Below, in pieces: positions 8,057 to 16,125 of a stretch of 38,979 bases of DNA. How positions within the stretch are numbered: position 1 is the stretch's first letter; every line of letters starts with the position of its first letter. Origin of the DNA: JASFYU01 sp045046905 (GTDB lineage Bacteria; Bacteroidota; Bacteroidia; Flavobacteriales; Flavobacteriaceae); contig JASFYU010000053.1 in the NCBI GenBank assembly GCA_045046905.1, forward strand, positions 1 through 38,979. Direction: 5' to 3'. The notes under the pieces were generated by a model, which saw nothing but the letters and a program-made list of their open reading frames with translations, searched no databases and was not told the origin of the DNA. A program made the translations under genes and the position numbers.

Positions 8057-9331
8057 TTAATTTCTTCTTGAACTTCTAATTTGTGTCGCTCTAGAGCTAT
8101 GGCTTCTACTACTTCTTTGTGGAGCTTTGCTTACTCTTCTTCTTGATGAAGAGCTTTTAGTGACAGTGTTCCTGCTTCTAGAAGGAGCCTTACTAACACT
8201 TCTTCTCGGGGCCGTACTTCGTGTTGCAACATTGCGCTTGCTTCTTGATACGGTTTTACCAACCGATCTGCTGCTTGTACGGGCCTGTGGCTTTCTATAC
8301 GTTTTTGTACTTCGGGCCACTGTTCGGCCTCTTGGAGTTCGAGTTACGGTTCTTTGAGTGCTCACATTGCGCTTAGGTGAGCGAACCGTAGTAGATCGTT
8401 TTGTAACGGTTCTACTTGCAGGCTGTACAGTACGTCGTTTTACGTCTCTGTTTTCAATTTTCCTTGATCGATCAATCGTGGTCCTACTTCCTAATTTTCC
8501 ATTTGAACGTCTAGACCTGGTCGATATACTTCGATCTACAGTTCTACTATTTTTGACAATATCTCCACGCCTTGCGGTAGACCTATTAGTTCTAATAGCA
8601 TTATTTCTCGTTGCTACTGATCGGTTGACTCGTGTTCTGTTTTTACGTACAGCGACTCTTTTGTCATTTCTATACACTGTGGCCCTTTCGCGACGTACCT
8701 TATTATAGCTATGTTCTCTTCCGATTTTGGCATATGATTTTCTGTGATTGTAACGATAAGGATTGTAATAGGTATAGCGATACGGACTATAATATCTTCT
8801 ATAAGGGCTGTTGAACACTAGGCTAAACCCTAGGGTAGGCCTTAAAAAGAATCTGTGAAAAGGTCTGTACACATAATGTCTGTTATAGATATTGATGTAT
8901 CCTGTGTGATGATTATAATGGCCATTATGGTTGTAGTACACATACATGCCGCCCATTCTAAAGACCCTTCCGTTTCGGTAGGCGATATCTACATCACCAA
9001 TCTGGCTTACACGCCCGTAATGGTCATAATAAATAGCTACATTCTCAACTTGAATTACAGCACCGTAATCATCATACTGCGCGTAAGGGTTATAATCATG
9101 GCCTGCGTTGAATGTAATTTTGTTTCTACGCCCATGTACATAATCTTCTATGTAAAAATCGAACTCCCCATCAGGAAAGACAGAAAACGTAATGCCATTT
9201 TCAACAAAGATGAATGAGTTGTTGTATCTATAAGCATTGCGTGTTGCAACCTTATCGTCGTTTGTACCTGCGGCCATGACACCAGAAGTGCCTAAAATAA
9301 GGACCGTAAAAAGGAGTACTAATTTTCTCAT
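8057..9331 (-). CDS. Secreted arginine/serine-rich basic protein, function unknown
   Basis: The 424-residue protein has a Sec signal peptide (MRKLVLLFTVLILGTSGVMA). A Tyr/Asn/His-rich N-terminal domain (about 30-190) follows, containing 'NGITFSVFPDGEFDFYIED' and several HYNHH-type runs. From about residue 195 to the end it is almost only Arg, Ser, Thr, Lys, Val, with repeating R-[ST]-x-[RK] patterns. The pI must be very high. Database entries of this kind are sometimes labelled as nuclear basic proteins because of composition alone; that is not evidence of function. A cationic surface or envelope role (binding polyanions, nucleic acid or sulfated polysaccharide) is plausible but unproven. The gene stands alone with its own terminator. 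Confidence 0.8.
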   Translation of the reverse strand: MRKLVLLFTVLILGTSGVMAAGTNDDKVATRNAYRYNNSFIFVENGITFSVFPDGEFDFYIEDYVHGRRNKITFNAGHDYNPYAQYDDYGAVIQVENVAIYYDHYGRVSQIGDVDIAYRNGRVFRMGGMYVYYNHNGHYNHHTGYINIYNRHYVYRPFHRFFLRPTLGFSLVFNSPYRRYYSPYRYTYYNPYRYNHRKSYAKIGREHSYNKVRRERATVYRNDKRVAVRKNRTRVNRSVATRNNAIRTNRSTARRGDIVKNSRTVDRSISTRSRRSNGKLGSRTTIDRSRKIENRDVKRRTVQPASRTVTKRSTTVRSPKRNVSTQRTVTRTPRGRTVARSTKTYRKPQARTSSRSVGKTVSRSKRNVATRSTAPRRSVSKAPSRSRNTVTKSSSSRRRVSKAPQRSSRSHSSRATQIRSSRRN

Positions 9332-9383
9332 GATATAAGGTTTTAAATTTCTGAATGCAACTATTCACATTCACTTAGTATAT

Positions 9384-9399
9384 ACCAAACAGTGTGCCA
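9384..9399 (-). promoter_or_regulatory. Possible sigma-54-type promoter (-24 TGGCAC, -12 TTGGT)
   Basis: On the minus strand TGGCAC (9394-9399) and TTGGT (9384-9388) are separated by 5 nt, as in TGGCACn5TTGCW. The -12 element has GG instead of the nearly invariant GC, which lowers the score. Predicted transcription would start near 9373, leaving a leader of about 40 nt before the arginine-rich protein. Confidence 0.3.
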
Positions 9400-9524
9400 A
9401 GATTTTGAAGTGTGCTGTAACGTATTGGTTTGCAGTGATTTAAAAATTATAAAAAGATGGTCTTGAATTAAAACCGTAAGCTTCTTGCATTGGAAAGGTG
9501 CATTTAATAGGAAGAAAGTTTGTA

Positions 9525-10355
9525 TTAGTGAGCTATAGGAAGGTGATTTGACTGGCCCCATTCTGACCATGACCCATCATATAATGATTTTTCATTTTCT
9601 AAAACCAGTTCACATGCGAGAAGAATAATACAAGCTGTGATGCCTGAGCCACAGGAAAAAATAAGAGGGTGTTTCTTTAAGTCGTATTGATCTAGTATTT
9701 CTGCTAGTTCTATTTCGCTAAGGAATTTTCCGTCTTTTAAAACGGCGGTATAGGGAACATTTAAAGCATTTGGAATATGCCCACTTCTGATCTGTTCTCT
9801 AGGTTCTGGAAGCAGGGCATAGAATCGATCTTTGGATCTGGCATCTAGAACCAAGGCATTTTTAGTTGTGAGATTTTTGAGCAGCTTCTCTTTTGATGTC
9901 ACAAATTTCTTTTGATATGCTACTTTAAAATTCCCCCTGTCATAGGTCTCGATCTGTATGGGTTCTGTTTTCAGGCTATTGGCCATCCATTCAGCTAGGC
10001 CGCCATTGAGGACCGCAATGTTCTTAAAACCCATAATTCTGAACACCCACCAGGCTCTTGGGCTTGAGTAAATGCCCAAATTATCATATACTACAATGAT
10101 ACTCTCTTTACATATGCCGAGCTTTCTACATTCCTCAGCGAAAACTTCGGGTTTTGGCAGGGTATTCGGCAGTGGGTTTTCCAAATTGCAAAAAGAATTT
10201 TTTAAATCAAAAAAGCGTGCATTTTTGATTTTTATCCCAGGAAAATCTGTTACTTTTTTCGATATGGTATCCTTTATGCTAGCATCTAAGATAATGAGTT
10301 TAGGGTCATTAAAATTTTCTTTGAGCCACTTCACCGAAACCAAAGGCTGTCGCAA
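9525..10355 (-). CDS. Sulfurtransferase, two rhodanese domains (thiosulfate/3-mercaptopyruvate type)
   Basis: The 276-residue protein has the length of two-domain sulfurtransferases. The inactive N-terminal rhodanese domain spans about 1-130, with 'SPRAWWVFRIMGFKNIAVLNGGLAEW'. The catalytic domain spans about 150-276, with 'VLDARSKDRF', 'SGHIPNALNVPY' and the active-site loop C235-GSGIT-A. A CGSG[VI][TS]A loop is closer to 3-mercaptopyruvate sulfurtransferase than to classical thiosulfate rhodanese (CRKGVT), but substrate is not settled by this. It starts 3 bp after the uvrA stop and is surely cotranscribed with it; why the two are joined is unclear. Confidence 0.88.
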   Translation of the reverse strand: MRQPLVSVKWLKENFNDPKLIILDASIKDTISKKVTDFPGIKIKNARFFDLKNSFCNLENPLPNTLPKPEVFAEECRKLGICKESIIVVYDNLGIYSSPRAWWVFRIMGFKNIAVLNGGLAEWMANSLKTEPIQIETYDRGNFKVAYQKKFVTSKEKLLKNLTTKNALVLDARSKDRFYALLPEPREQIRSGHIPNALNVPYTAVLKDGKFLSEIELAEILDQYDLKKHPLIFSCGSGITACIILLACELVLENEKSLYDGSWSEWGQSNHLPIAH

Positions 10356-10358
10356 ATC

Positions 10359-13136
10359 CTATAATTTTTGTCTTAAATACCTGGCCGTATGTGAATTTTT
10401 ATTTTTTATTACCTCTTCAGGAGTACCTTCTACAAGTAGGTTTCCACCTTTATCACCGCCTTCAAGACCCAGGTCAATGATGTAATCAGCACATTTAATA
10501 AGTTCTATATTATGCTCGATGACCACAATTGAATGCCCACGAGCTATCAATGCATTAAAGGATTTCAATAGTTTTTTGATATCGTGAAAATGTAGCCCCG
10601 TGGTGGGTTCATCAAAAATGAACAAGACCTTGTCCTTGCTATTGCCCTTTACCAAGAAGGAAGCCAGTTTTATGCGTTGTGCCTCGCCCCCAGAAAGAGT
10701 AGAGGAGGACTGCCCCAGGGTTACATAGCCCAGGCCCACATCTTGTAGAGGCTTCAATTTGGCCGTTATTTTGGTCTGTTGGTGTTTTTCGAAAAATGCG
10801 ATGGCATCATCAATGGTCATATTCAATAGATCATCGATAGAAACCTCCTCGAATTTGACCTCCAAAACCTCTTTTTTAAATCGTTTTCCACGGCAGGTAT
10901 CACATTCGAGGTGTACATCGGCCATGAATTGCATTTCAACCGTGATTTCACCTTCTCCCTTACATTTTTCACAACGCCCCCCATCTACATTAAAGGAAAA
11001 GTGCTTGGCCTGATAGGCCCTGATCTTACTCAGTTTTTGAGAAGCGAATAAATTCCTGATATCATCATAGGCCTTGATATAGGTAACGGGGTTTGAACGT
11101 GATGACCTTCCGATAGGGTTCTGGTCTACAAACTCTACATGTTTTAGTGATGTGTATTTTCCTTCTACAGCAGTAAACTGTCCTGCTTTTTGGCCATAAC
11201 CGCCAACTTTTTTCAAAACAATGGGGTAGAGGAGTTTTTTTACCAAAGTACTTTTACCGCTGCCCGAAACACCGGTGACCATGGTCAGCATTTGTAAAGG
11301 AAAGGTAACATTGATGTTTTTAAGATTATTTTCTCGAGCGCCCTTTATCGTAATGTATTCTTTGGAGGTTCTTCGTTCTTTAGGAACACTAATTTCCATA
11401 GTACCGTTCAAATAACTTGCCGTTAAGGAAGTAGATAGTAGTATTTCTGCCAATGTACCGTGGGCAACAACTTCACCGCCATGGGTACCCGCTTCTGGGC
11501 CAATATCAATTACCTCGTCGGCCGCCTTCATAATATCTTCGTCATGTTCTACTACGATTACCGTATTACCCAAATCGCGTAACGACTTTAATACCTCAAT
11601 CAAATTTTCGGTATCCTTGGGGTGCAGGCCTATACTGGGCTCGTCTAAGATATACATAGAGCCTACCAAGCTGCTGCCCAGTGAAGTAGCCAAATTGATA
11701 CGTTGACTTTCTCCGCCTGAAAGCGAGTTCGATTTTCGGTTTATGGTCAGGTAACTTAGACCGACCTTATTTAAAAATTCTAATCGGGTATCGATTTCCT
11801 GTAGTAATCGAGAGGCAATTTGCGCATCGGTCTTGTTCAGCGAAAGATTTTCAAAGAACAGTATCAATTTTTCTATGGAGAGCTCTACCAGATCAGAAAT
11901 AGACTTACCGCCTACCTTTACATAATCAGTTTCTTTACGTAGGCGTTTTCCCTTGCAGATATTGCATTTTGTTTTTCCGCGATAGCGTGAAAGCATGACC
12001 CTGTTTTGAATCTTATAGCTTTTATCTTCTAGTATTCCGAAAAACGTATGAAGTCCGGTAAAATGTTTGTTGCCGTCCCATACCAGTTGTTTTTGCTCTT
12101 CTGAAAGTTCGAACCAGGGTTTATGAATTGGAAAATCAAAGGTATAGGCTGAATTCACCAATTGATCACGATACCGCCCCATACTTTCACCCCGCCACGG
12201 AAATATGGCATTCTCATAGACCGAAAGGGCAGTATTGGGTATGACTAGATCGGTGTCGATTCCGATAACATCGCCATAGCCCTCGCATTTTGGACATGCT
12301 CCATAGGGATTGTTAAAACTAAACAGATGTACGTTCGGCTCCTGAAAAACCATACCGTCAAGTTCGAACTTATTATTAAACAAGCTTTGTTTTTTTGAAG
12401 TCAATTCCTCAATGATACATTCGCCATTTCCTTCAAAGAAGGTAGTATCCACGGCATTTGCCAAACGGTTGTAAAAATCTTCATTATTTTGGGTGATGAT
12501 ACGATCTACGACCAAATCGAATTTTTTGCCAATATCCTTGGGGGCTGCATCAATACGTAGTATTTCTCCTTTGTATCTAATACGTGCATACCCTTGTTTA
12601 GAGAGTAATTGTAATGATTTTATGGCATCGCGTTCTTTCTTGATCTCGATAGGAGCTAGTAAAAGTAGCTTTGTGCCATCCGCAAAGCTCTTCACATGCT
12701 TTATGACATCGCTTACTGTGTGCTTTCTTACCTCTTTTGCAGAAATAGGAGAAATGGTCTTTCCTATACGTGCATACAGTAATTTTAGATAATCATAGAT
12801 TTCGGTGGTAGTGCCTACTGTGGAGCGAGGGTTGGTAGAATTTACTTTTTGTTCTATGGCTATGGCAGGAGCGATTCCTTTTATGTAGTCTACCTTCGGC
12901 TTGTCAAGTTTTCCTAAAAATTGCCTGGCATAAGAGGATAGGCTCTCTACATAGCGCCGTTGCCCCTCTGCATATAGGGTGTCAAAGGCCAAGGTAGACT
13001 TTCCGGAACCGGACAGGCCAGTAATTACGACCAATTTATTCCGTGGTATGACAACATCAATATTTTTTAAATTGTGCAGTCTAGCACCTTTGATTATAAT
13101 ATTGTATTTCGGGTTTAGATCGAGAATTGTAGACAT
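10359..13136 (-). CDS. uvrA: Excinuclease ABC subunit A
   Basis: This is the damage-recognition ATPase of nucleotide excision repair. The 925 residues show two ABC modules: Walker A GLSGSGKST (40-48) and GVSGSGKST in the second half, with signatures LSGGESQR and LSGGEAQR. Zinc modules are present at 'CPKCEGYG...CNICKGKR' and 'CEKCKGEGEITVEMQFMADV...CDTCRGKR'. The region between the first Walker A and first zinc module (about 130-260) is present, as expected for a UvrB-interacting UvrA. Length is close to the 940 of E. coli. A second UvrA may exist elsewhere in the genome, so uvrA versus uvrA2 is not certain. It leads a two-gene operon with the sulfurtransferase. Confidence 0.93.
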   Translation of the reverse strand: MSTILDLNPKYNIIIKGARLHNLKNIDVVIPRNKLVVITGLSGSGKSTLAFDTLYAEGQRRYVESLSSYARQFLGKLDKPKVDYIKGIAPAIAIEQKVNSTNPRSTVGTTTEIYDYLKLLYARIGKTISPISAKEVRKHTVSDVIKHVKSFADGTKLLLLAPIEIKKERDAIKSLQLLSKQGYARIRYKGEILRIDAAPKDIGKKFDLVVDRIITQNNEDFYNRLANAVDTTFFEGNGECIIEELTSKKQSLFNNKFELDGMVFQEPNVHLFSFNNPYGACPKCEGYGDVIGIDTDLVIPNTALSVYENAIFPWRGESMGRYRDQLVNSAYTFDFPIHKPWFELSEEQKQLVWDGNKHFTGLHTFFGILEDKSYKIQNRVMLSRYRGKTKCNICKGKRLRKETDYVKVGGKSISDLVELSIEKLILFFENLSLNKTDAQIASRLLQEIDTRLEFLNKVGLSYLTINRKSNSLSGGESQRINLATSLGSSLVGSMYILDEPSIGLHPKDTENLIEVLKSLRDLGNTVIVVEHDEDIMKAADEVIDIGPEAGTHGGEVVAHGTLAEILLSTSLTASYLNGTMEISVPKERRTSKEYITIKGARENNLKNINVTFPLQMLTMVTGVSGSGKSTLVKKLLYPIVLKKVGGYGQKAGQFTAVEGKYTSLKHVEFVDQNPIGRSSRSNPVTYIKAYDDIRNLFASQKLSKIRAYQAKHFSFNVDGGRCEKCKGEGEITVEMQFMADVHLECDTCRGKRFKKEVLEVKFEEVSIDDLLNMTIDDAIAFFEKHQQTKITAKLKPLQDVGLGYVTLGQSSSTLSGGEAQRIKLASFLVKGNSKDKVLFIFDEPTTGLHFHDIKKLLKSFNALIARGHSIVVIEHNIELIKCADYIIDLGLEGGDKGGNLLVEGTPEEVIKNKNSHTARYLRQKL

Positions 13137-13153
13137 ACATTTAATTAGGTAGG

Positions 13154-13185
13154 CAAAGATACGGTAAGCCTATTTCAATAGCCAA
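13154..13185 (-). promoter_or_regulatory. Putative uvrA promoter (-33 TTG, -7 TATCTTTG)
   Basis: On the minus strand TATCTTTG (13154-13161) matches TAnnTTTG exactly. A TTG (13183-13185) lies 21 nt upstream. The -7 box ends 17 bp before the uvrA ATG, giving a short leader typical of Bacteroidota. Confidence 0.55.
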
Positions 13186-13386
13186 TATTGTACAGTTTGC
13201 CTGATGTGTTTTTGGAATACCCCATAATTTTTTCTTAAAGCATTTATTTTTTTTTATATTTGAACATTCTTAATAAATATCGTCACGCCTATAGCATCAA
13301 TATTACTTTTTTTAAAATTAGTGAATAACCTACAAGACCTCTTCAAATGAAAAGGCCCCTAATTTTAACTCAAAAAAGTAATTGTT

Positions 13387-13968
13387 ATGGAACTACAAAT
13401 TGATGATTCTTTACTTATATCAAGATATATCAATGGAGATGAAAGAGCTCTAGAAGACCTGATTAATCGTCATAATCAGCGTATAAGCAGTTTTATTTAT
13501 TCTAAAGTAAACGATCGTACTATTACCGAAGATATTTTTCAAGATACTTTTATCAAAGTTATCCGCACCCTTAAAAGAGGCACGTATAGCGAGGAAGGTA
13601 AATTCCTGCCCTGGGTAATGCGCATTGCCCACAACCTTATCATAGATCATTTTAGAAAGAACAGAAGAATGCCCCTGTTCGACGGTACTGAGAACTTTAA
13701 TATCTTTTCGGTATTACGAGATGAAAGACTGAATGCAGAAAGGCAGATTATTAAAAATCAAATTGATTCTGACCTTGTCATGCTTATTGATGAATTACCT
13801 GCAGACCAAAAAGAAGTGCTTTTAATGCGGATATATAAGGATATGAGTTTTAAAGAAATTTCCGAAAATACTGGTGTAAGTATTAATACCGCCTTAGGTA
13901 GAATGCGTTATGCTCTTATTAACCTAAGAAAGATCATTAACCATAATAATATTGTTTTAACGAATTAA
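13387..13968 (+). CDS. ECF-type sigma-70 family factor, copy 1
   Basis: The 193-residue protein has region 2 at about 20-95 ('DLINRHNQRISSFIYSKV', 'TEDIFQDTFIKVIRTL', 'LPWVMRIAHNLIIDHFRK') and region 4 at about 135-190 ('LPADQKEVLLMRIYKDMSFKEISENTGVSINTALGRMRYALINLRK'), with no region 1 or 3. It differs from the copy at 14598 at only about 33 of 193 positions, mostly in the N-terminus and the linker around 97-125. The DNA-contacting regions 2.4 and 4.2 are almost identical, so the two may recognise the same promoters. A 47-codon gene follows each copy. No transmembrane anti-sigma gene is adjacent. Confidence 0.92.
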   Translation: MELQIDDSLLISRYINGDERALEDLINRHNQRISSFIYSKVNDRTITEDIFQDTFIKVIRTLKRGTYSEEGKFLPWVMRIAHNLIIDHFRKNRRMPLFDGTENFNIFSVLRDERLNAERQIIKNQIDSDLVMLIDELPADQKEVLLMRIYKDMSFKEISENTGVSINTALGRMRYALINLRKIINHNNIVLTN

Positions 13969-14007
13969 TAGGCTATAGGTCGAGTGAATTTACTATATTC
14001 ATTTCTG

Positions 14008-14018
14008 GTTGCGTTATC
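14008..14018 (+). promoter_or_regulatory. Conserved GTTGCGTTATC element before the first 47-aa gene
   Basis: This 11-bp string recurs exactly at 15216-15226. Each copy lies 26-27 nt before the ATG of its small gene and about 40 nt after the sigma stop, although the surrounding spacers have diverged. It could be a promoter or operator part, or an RNA element. Confidence 0.45.
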
Positions 14019-14044
14019 CTAGTGAAACCAAACTAATAGTTCGT

Positions 14045-14188
14045 ATGGAAAAAATTTACGTTAAGAATCAAGAAACATGTAAACTTGCCAAGGCAAAACC
14101 GGAAACCGTTCAATTTTTATTGAATTATTCGAAATCATTAAAAATTATTGAGGCCAAAGGAATAAAGTTTGAGAACAATATGAATTAA
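14045..14188 (+). CDS. 47-residue conserved small protein, copy 1
   Basis: This short frame begins MEKIYVKNQETCKLAKAKPE and ends KFENNMN. Its paralogue at 15252 has exactly the same length and is identical at about 25 of 47 positions (MEKIY, CKL, P.TV.F.L.YS.SL, G.KFE...N). Most substitutions are conservative (K/R, I/V, N/D). That pattern indicates selection on a real protein. A strong terminator follows 22 nt after the stop, which closes a sigma-plus-small-gene unit. Function is unknown; a small protein partner of the sigma factor is one possibility. No membrane segment is seen. Confidence 0.75.
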   Translation: MEKIYVKNQETCKLAKAKPETVQFLLNYSKSLKIIEAKGIKFENNMN

Positions 14189-14209
14189 AATTAGATTAAT
14201 ACAAAATCA

Positions 14210-14244
14210 AAGACCCTCATCACTTTTATAGTTTTGAGGGTTTT
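14210..14244 (+). terminator. Rho-independent terminator of sigma/47-aa unit 1
   Basis: The stem ACCCTCA (14213-14219) pairs with TGAGGGT (14235-14241), extended by A/T pairs, and is followed by a run of T (14241-14246). The loop is 15 nt. Confidence 0.8.
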
Positions 14245-14597
14245 TTCTTTCCCGACTTGTACTGCTATCCCTCTTTGGCTATGTAACTTTTCTTTTTTGG
14301 ATTATAATCATTCTTAAATTCTGTGAATAGGTTTAAAAATGATAGCGATATCATTTGAAATCACATACCACTTTTCACCAGAATTCATAAGTAGGAATTC
14401 CGTGGGAAATAGAAAATGATAGTTTCACATCAAAAACTAGGGGTTTGACAACAATGTTTTTTTCAAACAGCCCATTTTGTATAGTTTTAGGTCATAATTA
14501 AAAATACAATGGCTGCCACAGGCACCAAAAATGTTTTAAGAACTAATTAACTGGGTTTTCAAAAGGAAGCTTTAATCATAATCAAAAAGTAATTTGT
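14245..14597. other. Gene-free spacer between the two sigma units (353 bp)
   Basis: No open frame of coding quality is seen. Small dyads occur, for example GTTTGA (14443-14448) with TCAAAC (14463-14468). The last 20 nt before the second sigma gene (TCAAAAAGTAATTTGT) nearly match those before the first, so the translation-start region was copied with the gene. Confidence 0.6.
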
Positions 14598-15179
14598 ATG
14601 GAACTACAAATCGAAGATTCAATACTTGTAAGAGATTACATTAGCGGAGATGAAAAATCTTTGGAAATTTTAATCAACCGTCATAATCAACGTATTTCAA
14701 GTTTTATTTATTCCAAAGTATTGGATAGAGATATTACGGAAGATATTTTTCAGGACACCTTTATCAAAGTTATAAAGACTCTTAAAAAAGGTACATATAG
14801 CGAAGAGGGTAAATTCTTGCCTTGGGTAATGCGCATATCTCATAATTTGATTATTGATCATTTCAGAAAGAACAAAAGAATGCCGATGTTCGAAGGAAGC
14901 GATGATTTTAATATTTTTTCCGTTATCGGAGATGATCAGTTGAATGTCGAAAAACAAATTATTAAGGATCAGATTGACTCGGATTTGAAATACCTTATTG
15001 ATGAGTTGCCAGATGATCAGAAAGAAGTATTGTTGATGCGTATTTATAAGGATATGAGTTTTAAAGAAATATCAGAAAATACGGGAGTAAGTATCAATAC
15101 GGCTTTGGGGAGAATGCGTTACGCACTCATCAATCTTAGAAAAGTCATTGAGAAGAACAATATTGTACTGACAAACTAA
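14598..15179 (+). CDS. ECF-type sigma-70 family factor, copy 2
   Basis: The 193-residue paralogue is about 83% identical to the product of 13387-13968, with the same regions 2 and 4. All of 'EVLLMRIYKDMSFKEISENTGVSINTALGRMRYALINLRK' is shared. The differences cluster at residues 6-24, 42-45 and 97-125, i.e. away from the promoter-reading helices. It lies 1,211 bp after the first copy, in the same direction. The duplicated unit therefore covers leader, sigma gene and 47-aa gene. Divergence at silent sites is plain, so this is not a recent copy or an assembly artefact. Confidence 0.92.
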   Translation: MELQIEDSILVRDYISGDEKSLEILINRHNQRISSFIYSKVLDRDITEDIFQDTFIKVIKTLKKGTYSEEGKFLPWVMRISHNLIIDHFRKNKRMPMFEGSDDFNIFSVIGDDQLNVEKQIIKDQIDSDLKYLIDELPDDQKEVLLMRIYKDMSFKEISENTGVSINTALGRMRYALINLRKVIEKNNIVLTN

Positions 15180-15215
15180 TAGTACTCAAATAGTAAAAAC
15201 AATATTTCCATTTTA

Positions 15216-15226
15216 GTTGCGTTATC
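15216..15226 (+). promoter_or_regulatory. Conserved GTTGCGTTATC element before the second 47-aa gene
   Basis: It is an exact repeat of 14008-14018 at the same place relative to the sigma stop and the small ORF. No TAnnTTTG box is evident nearby, so I do not call it a housekeeping promoter. Confidence 0.45.
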
Positions 15227-15251
15227 TTATCATAACAATATGATGACGAAT

Positions 15252-15395
15252 ATGGAAAAAATTTACACCAAACACTTTGAAAGCTGCAAACTCTTTACGG
15301 CTTGTCCGCAGACGGTACGTTTTATACTAGATTATTCTAGATCACTGCATGTATTGGACTATAGGGGTTTTAAGTTCGAGAGCATTTTAAACTAA
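15252..15395 (+). CDS. 47-residue conserved small protein, copy 2
   Basis: The ATG at 15252 aligns with the start of copy 1; an in-frame ATG at 15240 would add four residues not found there. The protein begins MEKIYTKHFESCKLFTACPQ and ends KFESILN. It shares MEKIY, CKL, TV.F.L.YS.SL and KFE with copy 1. Two Cys (12 and 18) are present here against one (12) in copy 1. It sits 72 bp after the sigma gene and is followed at once by a hairpin shared with the convergent endonuclease III gene. Confidence 0.75.
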   Translation: MEKIYTKHFESCKLFTACPQTVRFILDYSRSLHVLDYRGFKFESILN

Positions 15396-15398
15396 TTT

Positions 15399-15423
15399 AA
15401 AGACTCATTAATTTCGGGTCTTT
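15399..15423 (+). terminator. Hairpin terminator between sigma unit 2 and nth
   Basis: AAAGACTC (15399-15406) pairs with GGGTCTTT (15416-15423) with one G-T pair and a 9-nt loop, followed by TTT. It overlaps the nth stop codon at 15408. Flanking A and T runs would let it work in both directions. Confidence 0.6.
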
Positions 15424-16073
15424 TTTAGTGTATAGTAATCATTTAAGACTGTTTTTCTACCAATGGTCTTGGTGATGATATCTTTGTCGATGTTCCATCC
15501 TCTTGCAGGGGAATATTGACGACCGTACCAGATTATTTGTAAATGCAGGTCGTTCCATAACTCTTTCGGAAAAAGTCTTTTGGCATCTTTTTCGGTCTGA
15601 ACTACATTTTTTCCGTTTGAGAAACCCCATCGATACATCAAGCGATGTATATGGGTATCTACGGGAAAAGCAGGAATACCAAAGGCTTGTGAAACTACGA
15701 CACTGGCCGTTTTATGCCCTACCGAAGGAAACTCTTCCAACAGTTGTATTTCTCTTGGCAGCTCGCCATCATATTTTTCAATCAAAATTTTTGACAGTCC
15801 GTAAATGCCTTTTGATTTCATAGGTGAAAGTCCGACAGGTTTAATAATTTCTCGAATTTCCTCTACGGTTAATTTTACCATATCGTAAGGGTTATCAGCC
15901 TTGGCAAAAAGCAGGGGGGTAATTTTGTTCACCCGTACATCTGTACTTTGGGCAGACATCAATACGGCAATTAGCAAGGTATAGGGGTCTTTGTGTTCAA
16001 GTGGTACCGGAATAGTAGCATAGAGTTCTTGAAGGGTATTAATAGTAAAATCTACCTTTTCCTTTTTTGTCAT
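15408..16073 (-). CDS. nth: Endonuclease III (DNA glycosylase/AP lyase), cysteine-free
   Basis: The enzyme removes oxidised pyrimidines and nicks the AP site in base excision repair. The 221 residues carry the HhH motif 'LLEEFPSVGHKTASVVV' with catalytic Lys121, and 'FPVDTHIHRL' with catalytic Asp139, matching Lys120/Asp138 of E. coli. The C-terminal C-X6-C-X2-C-X5-C cluster that holds [4Fe-4S] is absent: the region reads 'WYGRQYSPARGWNIDKDIITKTIGRK', and the whole protein has no cysteine. The fold should survive, as Fe-S-free members of the superfamily are known. It diverges from bcp over 52 bp. Confidence 0.88.
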   Translation of the reverse strand: MTKKEKVDFTINTLQELYATIPVPLEHKDPYTLLIAVLMSAQSTDVRVNKITPLLFAKADNPYDMVKLTVEEIREIIKPVGLSPMKSKGIYGLSKILIEKYDGELPREIQLLEEFPSVGHKTASVVVSQAFGIPAFPVDTHIHRLMYRWGFSNGKNVVQTEKDAKRLFPKELWNDLHLQIIWYGRQYSPARGWNIDKDIITKTIGRKTVLNDYYTLKKTRN

Positions 16074-16125
16074 TTTTGCTTAGTTTTACCATACGTTTTC
16101 GAATACGAATTTAACTAAAATAAGC

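Noticed and set aside
8127..9217. Several + strand frames opposite the arginine-rich gene
   Set aside because: They are antisense shadows: the Arg/Ser codons on the minus strand give Leu/Val/Thr-rich frames on the + strand. The minus frame has a signal peptide and a terminator.
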